Origin: Opitutales bacterium
GTDB taxonomy: Bacteria > Verrucomicrobiota > Verrucomicrobiia > Opitutales > JAJFLR01
DNA length: 64,000 nucleotides
Assembly: GCA_021772565.1 (NCBI GenBank)
Contig: JAJFLR010000030.1
Location: 1 to 64,000 of the forward strand
Direction: 5' to 3'
The notes under the pieces were generated by a model, which saw only the letters and a list, made by a program, of their open reading frames with translations, ran no database searches and was not told the DNA's origin. The translations under genes and the position numbers were made by a program. Below are positions 28,140-37,535 of the stretch, piece after piece (position 1 is the first letter of the stretch; the number at the start of each line of letters is the position of its first letter).

Positions 28140-28703
28140 ATGATTTATCAATTGAGCAAAAAATTGAAATTATATTTAGTTTTTTTTATTATAATTCTTT
28201 TTACAACCGGATTTGAAATTACAATAAAAAGTAGGATAAAGGATCCAGTTGATGCTAATGATACATTAATTATCGGTAGAGTAATTTTAAGAATTACTGA
28301 AAGTGATAATCCAGAATTATTTAAAGGTGACTATCGCAAATTAATTAAAGTACACTTTAAAAATTTAAAAACTAATGAAGTTACAATAATAAATAGTAAA
28401 GATAGACGGGGACTTTTCTACTTATTAAACCCTGAAAGTGGTGATTATCAAGTTACTAAGATAACTTATAAAAATGTCCGTGGGGGAAAATTAGAGATAT
28501 TAACCAAAAACAAAAATATTTTTACTGTAAAAAAGGGTAAAGTAAATAATATTGGTTTATTAGAGTTTAACTCTGATTTAGTTAAATCAGAACACGAGAA
28601 TTTGTTTTATCGGGGGTTTAAAAGAACTAGAAAAAGATTTGAAAAAAAATACCCCGAATCAAAATGGAATTTTAATGATTGGATGATTATTAAGGCAAAA
28701 TAA
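28140..28703 (+). CDS. Putative exported protein, paralogue 2 of a tandem pair
   Basis: The 187-residue product parallels the preceding lipoprotein: DPVDANDTLIIGRVILR, GDYRKLIKVHF, KKGKVNNIGLL and a terminal KWNFNDWMI match blocks in the same order. The N-terminus is hydrophobic (LYLVFFIIILFTTGFEI), but where paralogue 1 has its lipobox cysteine this one has Gly-Phe, so it is probably not lipidated and may stay anchored or be secreted. The gap between the genes is 65 bp, consistent with one transcript. Function unknown. Confidence 0.62.
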   Translation: MIYQLSKKLKLYLVFFIIILFTTGFEITIKSRIKDPVDANDTLIIGRVILRITESDNPELFKGDYRKLIKVHFKNLKTNEVTIINSKDRRGLFYLLNPESGDYQVTKITYKNVRGGKLEILTKNKNIFTVKKGKVNNIGLLEFNSDLVKSEHENLFYRGFKRTRKRFEKKYPESKWNFNDWMIIKAK

Positions 28704-28720
28704 TTTTTTTAATATAATAA

Positions 28721-29998
28721 TTAAATATTATTAATTGCAGTCGTTAACACTTCTAACGTTTTACTAATATTTTCGTCAGTATGCTGCGTACTTATGAAGC
28801 AAGTTTCAAAAGGAGAAGGTGCCAAATATATTCCTTTGTCTAACGCTGAATGAAATATTTTACTAAAAATTTCGTTTTTAGATTTCACAGCAATATCAAA
28901 ATTTGTAACTGGAATTTCGTTGAAAAAAAGTGCGAACATTGAACCGACTTGTGGTACTTGTAGCGGTAGCCCTTTTCTAATTGCACACTGTAGTAAAGCA
29001 CTTTGAACTTTTTTGCCGACAGCATTTAGTCTATTATAGGGCAGATTATTTTCTAATAATTTCAAAGAGGCAATACCCGCTGCCAGAGCCAAAGGATTTC
29101 CACTCAAGGTTCCAGCTTGATAAACAGGTCCATCAGGAGCAAGTCTGTCCATGATTTCTGATTTTCCACCAAATGCGCCAACGGGTAAACCGCCTCCAAT
29201 AATTTTGCCCAGGGCGGTTAAATCGGGTTTAATATTTTCTTTTTCCTGAACACCTCCGAGTCCAATACGAAAGCCAGTCATTACCTCATCAAAAATTAGT
29301 AGACAGTCATTATCACTACACATCTTACGTAAATTCGTTAAATAATTTTCTCCTGGAAATATTAATCCTACATTTGCCATATAAGGTTCAAGAATAACAG
29401 CCGCAATCTCATCTTTATACTTTTGGAATGCTTCTTCCACTGCGGATAAATTATTAAATGGCAAAACGATAGTTTCATTAGCAAATGATGTAGGGATTCC
29501 AGCACTATCAGGGTAGCCGCAATCTATTGCACCGGATCCCGCTTTGACTAACAGGGAATCAACATGTCCGTGGTAACATCCTGCAAATTTAATTATTTTA
29601 TCGCGACCAGTAAAACCTCTAGCCAATCTAATACACGACATCGTTGCCTCAGTGCCACTGTTTACCATCCGAATTTTCTCTATAGATGGGACATGTTTTA
29701 TAATTAACTCAGCCATCTCTATTTCATATGGATTAGGCGTGCCAAAACTCGTTCCGGATTCAAGTGCTGTAGATATTGCTTTTCTGATTTCAGCGTTATT
29801 GTGTCCGTGAATAGCAGGCCCCCATGTGCCAACAAAGTCAATTAACTCAGTTCCATCAACTGTAGTTAAGGTGGCACCATTTGCTTTAGTTGTGAAAAAT
29901 GGTAAGCCACCAACTGAGCGAAATGCTCGAACCGGTGAATTAACTCCACCTGGAATAAGTTTCTTTGCCTTATTAAAATATTTTTCAGATTGGTTCAT
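28721..29998 (-). CDS. hemL: Glutamate-1-semialdehyde 2,1-aminomutase
   Basis: HemL converts glutamate-1-semialdehyde to 5-aminolevulinate in the C5 route of tetrapyrrole synthesis. The N-terminus [19 protein letters not shown] is diagnostic. A PLP phosphate-binding [19 protein letters not shown] segment follows, then the Asp of [12 protein letters not shown] and the Schiff-base Lys in [19 protein letters not shown]. The 425-residue length is standard. It is monocistronic, between the tandem lipoproteins (convergent) and uvrA (divergent). No other haem gene is in view, so the C5 pathway is inferred from this gene alone. Confidence 0.97.
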   Translation of the reverse strand: MNQSEKYFNKAKKLIPGGVNSPVRAFRSVGGLPFFTTKANGATLTTVDGTELIDFVGTWGPAIHGHNNAEIRKAISTALESGTSFGTPNPYEIEMAELIIKHVPSIEKIRMVNSGTEATMSCIRLARGFTGRDKIIKFAGCYHGHVDSLLVKAGSGAIDCGYPDSAGIPTSFANETIVLPFNNLSAVEEAFQKYKDEIAAVILEPYMANVGLIFPGENYLTNLRKMCSDNDCLLIFDEVMTGFRIGLGGVQEKENIKPDLTALGKIIGGGLPVGAFGGKSEIMDRLAPDGPVYQAGTLSGNPLALAAGIASLKLLENNLPYNRLNAVGKKVQSALLQCAIRKGLPLQVPQVGSMFALFFNEIPVTNFDIAVKSKNEIFSKIFHSALDKGIYLAPSPFETCFISTQHTDENISKTLEVLTTAINNI

Positions 29999-30116
29999 AA
30001 ATTGTAATATTTAAATAATAAAAATTGTATTATCTTCTTAGGCAATGAAAACTAATTCGATAAATTAATAATGAACAAAAAAGTTTTAAAATCTTTAACT
30101 GTGTATATAGCAATAC

Positions 30117-32828
30117 ATGTCAAATGAATTACAAATAATTGGAGCCAACGAAAATAATCTAAAAAATCTTAACGTTTCAATCCCACACCATAAAATTACG
30201 GTAATTACAGGAGTATCAGGTTCTGGAAAATCGACATTGGCATTTGACATTATTTTTGGTGAAGGCCAACGCAGATTTATGGAATCTATGTCCGCATGGT
30301 CGAGGCAGTTTATAGAGCAGATGCCAAGACCTGATGTTGATCGAATAACTGGTATTCCCCCCACAGTTGCTATTGAGCAACGTATAACCCGTGGCAGTTC
30401 AAAATCTACTGTAGCAACGATAACGGAGGTAGCCCAGTTTCTTCGTTTACTGTATGCACGTTGTGGCATTCAGTACAGTCCAAAAACCAATAAGCCGGTT
30501 TCTGGAATGACTCATTTTGAAATCGATAATTTATTTTCTAACTCGATAGCTGAATTTGCGGCAAAAAATTACACCTGTGGTTATTTGTGTGCTCCAATCG
30601 TTAGAGGAAGAAAAGGTCATTACCAACCGCTGATAAACTGGGCCATTGAGCATGGGTTTAAAACTATGAGAATTGATGGCTCTTATGTAGAATTATCAAA
30701 TTTTATAAAACTGGATCGATTTCGTGAACATGACTTAGAAATAGTTGTTGCAACTTTTATTTTCTCTAAGAAAAAAAATAAATTAGGGAGCTTATTTGAA
30801 TTATTATTAAATGCTTTAACATTAGGTAAAGGGAGTTGTTTTCTTTCTGATGTTAATGGAAAAATAATAAAATGGTTTTCAACAAAAAGAGTTGATTCGG
30901 AAACCGGTGAAGCATTTCCAGAACTTGACCCAAAGCATTTTTCATGGAACTCAGCAAAAGGGTGGTGCCCTACATGTCGTGGCTATGGTCAACTATTTAC
31001 CTGGATGAAACAGAAAGAAGATTTTGAGCATTTAGATTTAAATTTTGAAGACGGCATTATTTGTCCAAATTGTCATGGCGATAAATTAAATATTTTAAGC
31101 CGTAACGTTCATCTGCAACTTAAAAATAAAAGTACAATCACATTACCACAGCTTCTAAGATCGACGCCAAATAAGCTTATAAATATTTTAAATTCACTAA
31201 ATCTTGGTAATCGAGATCAAGCAATTTTAAATGAAATTAAACCAGAAATTACAGAACGTTTAAAATTTTTAGATAGTGTTGGATTAAATTACTTAACTTT
31301 AAACAGAGCAACGGCAACTTTGTCAGGAGGTGAGGCACAAAGAATTCGTTTAGCTTCTCAACTAGGCTCAAACTTGTCGGGTGTTTTATACGTTCTCGAT
31401 GAACCCTCAATTGGACTGCATGCCAGCGACAACGCTCGTTTGTTAGAGTCACTAATAAAACTGAGAAACAAAGGAAATACTCTGATAATTGTAGAGCATG
31501 ATGAAGGGACTATGCAGATAGCTGATCGGGTTATTGATCTCGGTCCAGGTGCTGGTATACACGGAGGTGAATTAATTGCCAATACCGGCTTAAAAAGTAT
31601 TTTAAAAAATAAATTATCTCTCACCGGACGTTATTTAAAAACTCCAATAAAACATCCGCTAAAAGGGAAATATCGTGCTCTGCCAAAATCTATTTCTTCA
31701 AAAAATAAACGAATTTCAGTAAACAATAATGCATGGTTAGTTGCAACAAAAGTTTCATTAAGAAATTTAAAAGGAGATGATTTGTTCATTCCAATTGGAA
31801 GATTAACTATGATTTGTGGTGTGTCCGGTGCGGGTAAGTCAACACTGATTAGAAATTTATTAAAGCCTGTTGTATCATATACGTCAAAAAATAAGTTAAA
31901 TAAATTTTTGGGAAAAGGCTATACAAAAGCAGGTATCTCTAAAACGGTAACAAATAATAACAATGAAAATAAATATCCGTTCAAAGAACTATTGAATGGG
32001 GATATTTTTAGAAATGTTATTGAAGTCGATCAATCTCCGATTGGCAAAACTTCTCGATCTACACCTTCTACATATGTAGGCGCTTTCGATATTGTCAGAA
32101 TGTTTTTTGGCCAACTACCTGAAGCCAAGATGCGAGGTATGAATGCAGGAACTTTTTCTTTCAACACAACAGGCGGTCGTTGTGAATATTGTAAAGGTGC
32201 TGGACGAATAAAGCTTGAAATGAATTTCATGCCCGATGCATTTGTGAACTGCGATGGTTGCAATGGCAATCGTTATGGCAGTGAACTCGATGATATTCGT
32301 TGGAAGGACAAAAATATTTCTGATGTTCTGAATCTAACTTTTGAAGAAGCATTGGAATTTTTTAGTTTTCACAGTCGGTTAAAGGATATCTTGAGTTTGA
32401 TTGTGGAAACTGGTTTAGGATACTTAAAATTAGGTCAAAATAGTGCAACATTGTCTGGAGGTGAAGCACAACGATTGAAGCTGGCCACAGAATTAGCTAA
32501 AGGCTTACAGACTTTTAGAGAAAAATCTTACAATATAAAATTTAGGAATCTCTACATATTGGAAGAACCGACAATCGGTCTCCATTTATACGATTGTGAA
32601 AAATTAATTTTATTACTGCATCGTTTAGTTGATCAGGGACACACAGTAATCGTTATTGAGCATCATCTAGATCTAATTGCCGAAGCTGACTATGTTGTTG
32701 AGCTGGGGCCCGAAGGTGGCGATGGTGGGGGTGAGATTTTGTATCAAGGAGATATAAGAGGTTTAATTATTTGTAAGAAAAGCAAGACTGCTAAATATTT
32801 AAATAATCTCTTAAATAAAATATTTTAA
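30117..32828 (+). CDS. uvrA: UvrA-type excinuclease ATPase, shortened
   Basis: UvrA locates bulky DNA lesions and loads UvrB for nucleotide excision repair. Two ABC modules are present: Walker A GVSGSGKS at residues 32-39 and GVSGAGKS in the second half, and two LSGGEAQR signatures with their DEPSIGLH and EEPTIGLH Walker B regions. The UvrB-binding insert appears present (PIVRGRKGHYQPL). At 903 residues it is shorter than typical UvrA (about 940): the first CxxC pair of the N-terminal zinc region reads VDSETG, and the segment between the later CxxC pairs (CPTCRGYG and CPNCHGDK) is cut short. The second-module zinc finger (CEYCKGAG, CDGCNGNR) is intact. It may be a UvrA paralogue. Confidence 0.85.
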   Translation: MSNELQIIGANENNLKNLNVSIPHHKITVITGVSGSGKSTLAFDIIFGEGQRRFMESMSAWSRQFIEQMPRPDVDRITGIPPTVAIEQRITRGSSKSTVATITEVAQFLRLLYARCGIQYSPKTNKPVSGMTHFEIDNLFSNSIAEFAAKNYTCGYLCAPIVRGRKGHYQPLINWAIEHGFKTMRIDGSYVELSNFIKLDRFREHDLEIVVATFIFSKKKNKLGSLFELLLNALTLGKGSCFLSDVNGKIIKWFSTKRVDSETGEAFPELDPKHFSWNSAKGWCPTCRGYGQLFTWMKQKEDFEHLDLNFEDGIICPNCHGDKLNILSRNVHLQLKNKSTITLPQLLRSTPNKLINILNSLNLGNRDQAILNEIKPEITERLKFLDSVGLNYLTLNRATATLSGGEAQRIRLASQLGSNLSGVLYVLDEPSIGLHASDNARLLESLIKLRNKGNTLIIVEHDEGTMQIADRVIDLGPGAGIHGGELIANTGLKSILKNKLSLTGRYLKTPIKHPLKGKYRALPKSISSKNKRISVNNNAWLVATKVSLRNLKGDDLFIPIGRLTMICGVSGAGKSTLIRNLLKPVVSYTSKNKLNKFLGKGYTKAGISKTVTNNNNENKYPFKELLNGDIFRNVIEVDQSPIGKTSRSTPSTYVGAFDIVRMFFGQLPEAKMRGMNAGTFSFNTTGGRCEYCKGAGRIKLEMNFMPDAFVNCDGCNGNRYGSELDDIRWKDKNISDVLNLTFEEALEFFSFHSRLKDILSLIVETGLGYLKLGQNSATLSGGEAQRLKLATELAKGLQTFREKSYNIKFRNLYILEEPTIGLHLYDCEKLILLLHRLVDQGHTVIVIEHHLDLIAEADYVVELGPEGGDGGGEILYQGDIRGLIICKKSKTAKYLNNLLNKIF

Positions 32829-32890
32829 TTATGTCAGTTTTCTTATTCTTTACTCCCTCTCTGCTTTAGTGCACTTTCTCCTCCCTTATT

Positions 32891-34843
32891 ATGATATCAT
32901 TGGATAAAATACAATTGCGTTATGGTGCGCGCGAACTCTATAGAGGAGTATCCGGTCTTATTGGTGAGCATGATCGAATAGCTCTTATAGGACCAAACGG
33001 TGCCGGCAAATCAACATTTTTCCGTTTACTTTTAGGAGAGGAAGAAGTCGATGTCGGAAATATAAATATCGCAAAACATGTTCGTTTCGGCCATTTACCA
33101 CAAGAACAGTTAGTCAAAAAAGGTAAATCTGTTTACGATGAAGTTGAATCTGTTTTTGAAGAAATAATTGAGTTGAGAAAATCTATCGATGATGATTCCA
33201 AGCAGCTGCATGAATTGCCAGAGGGCAGTAAATCTTATATAGCAATTATTGAAAAAATAGGGGAGTGTGAGCATCGCCTGGAAGAATTGGAGGTGCACAA
33301 ACTACGTTCCAGGATAGAAAAAGTTTTGATGGGTCTCGGATTTCGAGTTTCAGATATGCAAAGGGACACCGGTGAATTTAGTGGTGGATGGCAGATGCGA
33401 ATTGCTCTTGCAAAATTATTACTACTTGAACCGACAGTTCTTTTACTTGATGAACCGACTAATCATTTGGATATAATTTCTCAACGTTGGTTAGAGAATC
33501 AATTGAAGTCTTACGATGGTGCCGTTATTATCATTTCACATGATCAGGCATTTTTGGATGTACTCTGTAAGCGAACGTTTGCTTTAGGGAATGGAAAACT
33601 TGAAATTTTTGAAGGAAATTATTCTTATTATTTAAGAGAAAGTCAGCATAGACAAGAATTGAATATTAAAGCCTACGAGAGTCAGCAAAAGAAAATTCAA
33701 AAGACTGAAGAGTTCATCGATCGTTTTCGCTATAAAGCGACAAAGTCAAAGCAGGTTCAAAGTAGGATTAAAGCATTGGATAAAGTTGAGAGACTTGTTG
33801 TTGATAAAAATTCATCATCTGTATCTTTTTCTTTTCCACTCTCAAGAAGAAGTGGAAAGACTGTCATAAAACTCAATCAAATCAAGAAAAGTTTTGGAGA
33901 GTTAGTATTATTTGAAAATTTTGATTTGCAAATCGAACGTGGAGAAAAAATTGCCGTTGTCGGTCCAAACGGTTGTGGGAAATCTACTCTTGTCAGTATA
34001 CTTTCCGGCGAAGTGCCGATTGACTCTGGTGAAAGAGTGGAAGGACATCAGGCAGATATCGCATTTTTTGCCCAGCAGCAAGCAGATGTATTGGATGGGA
34101 ATTTAGATGTACTGACAACGTTAGAGAATTCTGTCAGTGGGACTTACAACAAGCCAATAAACTATCGCAATGTATTAGGTACATTTCTTTTTCAGGGTGA
34201 TGATGTTTATAAACCGGTCAAAGTTTTGTCTGGCGGGGAGAAAAGTCGGCTGGCGTTAGCAAAAATTTTATCATCACCCAGTAATTTACTTATATTGGAT
34301 GAACCGACTAATCATATCGACATTCAAACAAAACAAGTCCTGCAAAAAGCATTACTGAAATATGAAGGTTCGTGTGTAATTGTTTCGCATGACAGAATGT
34401 TTCTAGATCCGATTGTAACTAAAGTTGTTGAAATTAGTCACAGTGGTGTGCGTTTCTTTTTTGGTAACGTTACTGAATATTTACAGAAGTTAGATGAAGA
34501 GGAACAGAAGGGAAGTTTAAGTAAACTCGGTGGAGAAAAAAATCCTGATGACAAAGTTGGGAATGATAAACTTACTCATAAAGAGCGTCGTCGTGCTAGA
34601 GCAGCTATACAAGCAGAGATAAGTCGACATAAAAAAGATTTAAGCAAGCTGGAACAGAAAATAGAATCCCACGAAAAAAGAAAATTAGAGATGGAAATAC
34701 AAATGGCTGATCCAGAATTTTATAAAAATATGACTAAAGGTACAATCGATGAACATCTATCCTTGGAAAATGATTTATCGAATTATTATGCACGTTGGGA
34801 AGAGTTAGGAAATAAAATAGCGGAGATTCAAAAAAAGCAGTAA
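32891..34843 (+). CDS. ABC-F family ATPase (Uup / EttA-like)
   Basis: ABC-F proteins are soluble twin-ABC ATPases that act on ribosomes to rescue stalled or resistant translation. Both modules are complete: Walker A GPNGAGKS at residues 34-41 and GPNGCGKS in module 2; signatures FSGGWQMRIALAKLL and LSGGEKSRLALAKIL; Walker B regions LLLDEPTNHLDI and LILDEPTNHIDI. The linker between the modules includes the basic EEFIDRFRYKATKSKQVQSR segment that contacts the ribosome. A C-terminal coiled coil of about 85 residues (RRRARAAIQAEISRHKKDLS onward) matches Uup-like members that also touch DNA or Holliday junctions. It follows uvrA by 62 bp. Confidence 0.93.
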   Translation: MISLDKIQLRYGARELYRGVSGLIGEHDRIALIGPNGAGKSTFFRLLLGEEEVDVGNINIAKHVRFGHLPQEQLVKKGKSVYDEVESVFEEIIELRKSIDDDSKQLHELPEGSKSYIAIIEKIGECEHRLEELEVHKLRSRIEKVLMGLGFRVSDMQRDTGEFSGGWQMRIALAKLLLLEPTVLLLDEPTNHLDIISQRWLENQLKSYDGAVIIISHDQAFLDVLCKRTFALGNGKLEIFEGNYSYYLRESQHRQELNIKAYESQQKKIQKTEEFIDRFRYKATKSKQVQSRIKALDKVERLVVDKNSSSVSFSFPLSRRSGKTVIKLNQIKKSFGELVLFENFDLQIERGEKIAVVGPNGCGKSTLVSILSGEVPIDSGERVEGHQADIAFFAQQQADVLDGNLDVLTTLENSVSGTYNKPINYRNVLGTFLFQGDDVYKPVKVLSGGEKSRLALAKILSSPSNLLILDEPTNHIDIQTKQVLQKALLKYEGSCVIVSHDRMFLDPIVTKVVEISHSGVRFFFGNVTEYLQKLDEEEQKGSLSKLGGEKNPDDKVGNDKLTHKERRRARAAIQAEISRHKKDLSKLEQKIESHEKRKLEMEIQMADPEFYKNMTKGTIDEHLSLENDLSNYYARWEELGNKIAEIQKKQ

Positions 34844-35455
34844 ATGTTAACATAAAATCTACCTGATTTTATTTGCTATAATTATGATGAATGAATCAAT
34901 TAATTTTAAAATGTAAGTGTTATCGCATCTGCCACAAGAAATTTCCGAAATAGATAGAATGTTCTGTATCAATTGCGTTTGGTTGTAAATTAAAAAAAGT
35001 CGTTTAGCAATTCGTAAAAGTTCTAGCTGTAACCAGGCTAAATATGTCATCCCGACTTGTCGGGACGTCACGCTACTCCTCGCGATGACAAAGTAAAAAC
35101 CTAAATTGTCATGTTTTCTTGTGATCATCTCGTCCCAATAAATTGGGACTCGGTAGCGAGCTCTGCCAAAACAAAGTGTGGCAATCTATCAGACTTATGT
35201 CTATTGATTGCATACACTGATTTATTTCGGAAATTTATTATGGCAGATGCTATAATATTTTGAGTTTAACCACTTCAATTTCTTAGACATACCTGATTAT
35301 AAATTTAAACTACACTTAACTCTTCGAGGTTGTTTGAAAAAAATATAAAGAGCCCTTGACTGATCGCGCGGGAGGGGAATAATATTCTCATCGTTATTTA
35401 TTTAAGGATCATATCTCAGAATTATGAGGATGTATGATACTATAATTGCAGATTA
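34844..35455. other. Gene-free stretch carrying a MITE-like repeat
   Basis: No gene is supported in these 612 bases; the single minus-strand ORF at 34859-35128 lies across repeat sequence. Positions 34925-35250 hold the inverted-repeat element listed separately. The remaining right part (35251-35455) shows no clear structure apart from a short GC-rich patch near 35363-35380. ribE, read leftward, ends at 35456, and the ABC-F gene, read rightward, ends at 34843, so this is a convergent junction. Confidence 0.6.
34925..35250. mobile_element. MITE-like element with imperfect terminal inverted repeats
   Basis: The left end (from 34925) reads gcatctgccacaagaaattt and the complement of the right end (ending 35250) reads gcatctgccataataaattt; the similarity continues for about ten more bases on each side. 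No transposase is encoded in the 326 bp. Inside are two strong hairpins: tcccgacttgtcggga near 35051-35066, and a tcccaat/attggga stem near 35134-35149. The complement of the right half aligns closely with 60079-60154, so this is a dispersed family. Confidence 0.6.
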
Positions 35456-36046
35456 TTAATTGCCTGCCATCAACCTCTCAACGTACTTTGCTAATATATC
35501 AAATTCTAAATTGACAATATCCCCAGAATTCTTGTCACACAAATTTGTCACATTGAAAGTATGTGGAATAATCCAAACGGAGAAGTTGTGGCTATCGACT
35601 TCTGCAACAGTTAAAGATATACCATCGATTGTAATACATCCTTTCAGTGCAATGTATTTTAAATTTTGCGGATCAGATTTGATTTTTAAAAAATAATCTT
35701 TATCACGTTGTTCCAAAGTCTCTATCTCGCCGGTTGCATCAATATGGCCAGTGACAAAGTGCCCGCCAATTTTTTCGTTAAAATTCAAACTCGGCTCGAG
35801 ATTAACCAGATTATTTACTTTTAAAATTTTGAATGATGTTAAGCGAATTGTTTCATTTAGCAGATCAAAAGAAATTGAGCTGGCATCAAAACTTGTAACA
35901 GTAAGACAACAGCCATTTACAGCAATACTATCACCCAGTTTTATTTCTTCTAAAATTTTATCAACTGATACCGTGAGTACCGTTGAGTATATTGATTCTT
36001 TAATACTAATTATTTTACCGGTTTCAACTATCAGTCCGGTAAACAT
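35456..36046 (-). CDS. ribE: Riboflavin synthase (alpha chain)
   Basis: The enzyme dismutates two 6,7-dimethyl-8-ribityllumazine molecules to riboflavin. The protein consists of two similar lumazine-binding halves: the first opens with MFTGLIVETGKI, the second with GGHFVTGHIDATGEI near residue 91. Conserved NGCCLTV and IDGISLTV sequences occupy matching positions in the two halves. Length 196 is standard. Its start touches the stop of the PDZ-protein gene, so it is the last gene of a carB - PDZ - ribE transcript. No FMN-riboswitch-like sequence is visible upstream, and no other rib gene is in the window. Confidence 0.96.
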   Translation of the reverse strand: MFTGLIVETGKIISIKESIYSTVLTVSVDKILEEIKLGDSIAVNGCCLTVTSFDASSISFDLLNETIRLTSFKILKVNNLVNLEPSLNFNEKIGGHFVTGHIDATGEIETLEQRDKDYFLKIKSDPQNLKYIALKGCITIDGISLTVAEVDSHNFSVWIIPHTFNVTNLCDKNSGDIVNLEFDILAKYVERLMAGN

Positions 36047-37473
36047 TATTTATTCAGTTTTACTCTGATGACAGATGTCTCATTGTTTCGATCAATAAGC
36101 ATAATAAAATCATTACGATCTTTCGATTCTTCTATTTCATTGAGTAAGATAATTGCATCTTCATAATATTGAATTTCGACTCCATCGATTTCTTTTATCC
36201 AATCACCATTTTGCAGACCTGCAGTGTTTATCTGGCTATTGGGTTTTACAAATGATGCGATTACTCCAAATGAAGTATTGAATTGTAATCTTCGATTAAT
36301 TGCATCTGATAGTATGAATTCCCTGACTGTAATTCCCAGTTTCTCGAAATAAAAACGAGAGGCTTCACTTAAGCTTTTAGGGTGGCGGGCAATTAACAAC
36401 TCAAAGTCTTTTCTATTTTCGCCACGGGCGATATTTAACACAATTTTATCACCTGGTTTTTTTAATAGTATTTGTCTTTCAAAAAATCGTTGTACAACGA
36501 CGTCGGGCTTAAGTTTTGGTAATTTAATACCGTTAACACTTAATATTATATCTTTATTTTTAATACCGGCAATTGTAGCCGGTGAGTCATCTAAAACTTT
36601 GCTTAAGACGACAGCACCTTGATTTTCCAAGCCTAAAAAGCTGGCAACTTCACGATCTATCGGTTGTAAGCCTGCAATACCAATCCACGGCCGTGTCGTA
36701 TTTTTTGATTTTTTTATGGGGATTGCTATATCATTGAAAAAATCTTCAGCTAAAAGAAATGCAGAACTTTCTCTAGGATCTCTGAGTCCAACTTGCATTT
36801 GCTCTTGTCTCATTATCAACACTCTTTCATCTGTAAGAGAATTTCCTGCCCAGCCGAGAAAGTTGCCGTCATTGTCAAAAACAGGACCTCCCGGGACTGA
36901 AACTGCGGTGTTTGAGAATACAACATTTAGAGGTAACTGTTGAATTGTCGCAACTCCACCTTGCAGTAAATATGCGTTATAAACGAAACTTTTTGGCATC
37001 ACACCAATTCCCCATACTTCCTGGCCTAAATAAACTTTAGAAGAGGGAAATTTTTTAACTGAAACAATTTCACTAAGAGCGTCTTTGTTAACTTTTATAT
37101 AATGCCAACCATTCAAATATTCATAGCCTAGGTATTCGCCATTATATCCATCACTATCTTTACCGGGAATGAAAACTTTAATGCCTTTAATTCTGTCTGA
37201 CGGTACCCATCTGGGTATTGAACTATCCAATAAAATTATTACGCCTTCATCGTTGATAACAATACCGGCTGCTTCGTAAGATTGTCTATCAAGTTCACGC
37301 TGTATAAAATATTCAACAATAACGACTGATTTAACTCTTTCATCAAAGAGCTCTTGTAGCTTTGATGTATTTGGTTTAGCATTTATTTGAGCCTGAGTAA
37401 TTAGTAACAATGTACTAATTATAAAAATAAAATATTTGCAGCATTTAAGAAACGTAAAACTTTTAATACACAT
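36046..37473 (-). CDS. Exported HtrA-like pseudo-protease with two PDZ domains
   Basis: The 475-residue protein has an N-terminal signal (KYFIFIISTLLLITQAQINA), a trypsin-like fold and two PDZ domains (IGIAGLQPIDREVASFLGL and the later LGITVREFILSDAINRRL). None of the three catalytic positions is kept: the His region reads IILLDSSIP, the Asp region WHYIKVNKD, and the Ser region SVPGGPVFD instead of GNSGGP. It should therefore bind rather than cut envelope proteins. It sits 62 bp after carB and overlaps the ribE start by one base, so it is translated with housekeeping genes that have no obvious link to it. Confidence 0.82.
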   Translation of the reverse strand: MCIKSFTFLKCCKYFIFIISTLLLITQAQINAKPNTSKLQELFDERVKSVVIVEYFIQRELDRQSYEAAGIVINDEGVIILLDSSIPRWVPSDRIKGIKVFIPGKDSDGYNGEYLGYEYLNGWHYIKVNKDALSEIVSVKKFPSSKVYLGQEVWGIGVMPKSFVYNAYLLQGGVATIQQLPLNVVFSNTAVSVPGGPVFDNDGNFLGWAGNSLTDERVLIMRQEQMQVGLRDPRESSAFLLAEDFFNDIAIPIKKSKNTTRPWIGIAGLQPIDREVASFLGLENQGAVVLSKVLDDSPATIAGIKNKDIILSVNGIKLPKLKPDVVVQRFFERQILLKKPGDKIVLNIARGENRKDFELLIARHPKSLSEASRFYFEKLGITVREFILSDAINRRLQFNTSFGVIASFVKPNSQINTAGLQNGDWIKEIDGVEIQYYEDAIILLNEIEESKDRNDFIMLIDRNNETSVIRVKLNK

Positions 37474-37535
37474 AATTTTTTTAATACCATTAATTCAGCT
37501 TGGATGCTGATAAGGTTAAATAGTTTCGTTTAGCT

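Noticed and set aside
34859-35128. 89-residue minus-strand ORF between the ABC-F gene and ribE
   Set aside because: It lies across the inverted-repeat element, and the reading frame is not kept in the related copy near 60079.
36047-37535. FMN riboswitch upstream of ribE
   Set aside because: ribE start overlaps the PDZ gene, and no long structured leader with the known conserved elements is visible upstream of that gene or carB.
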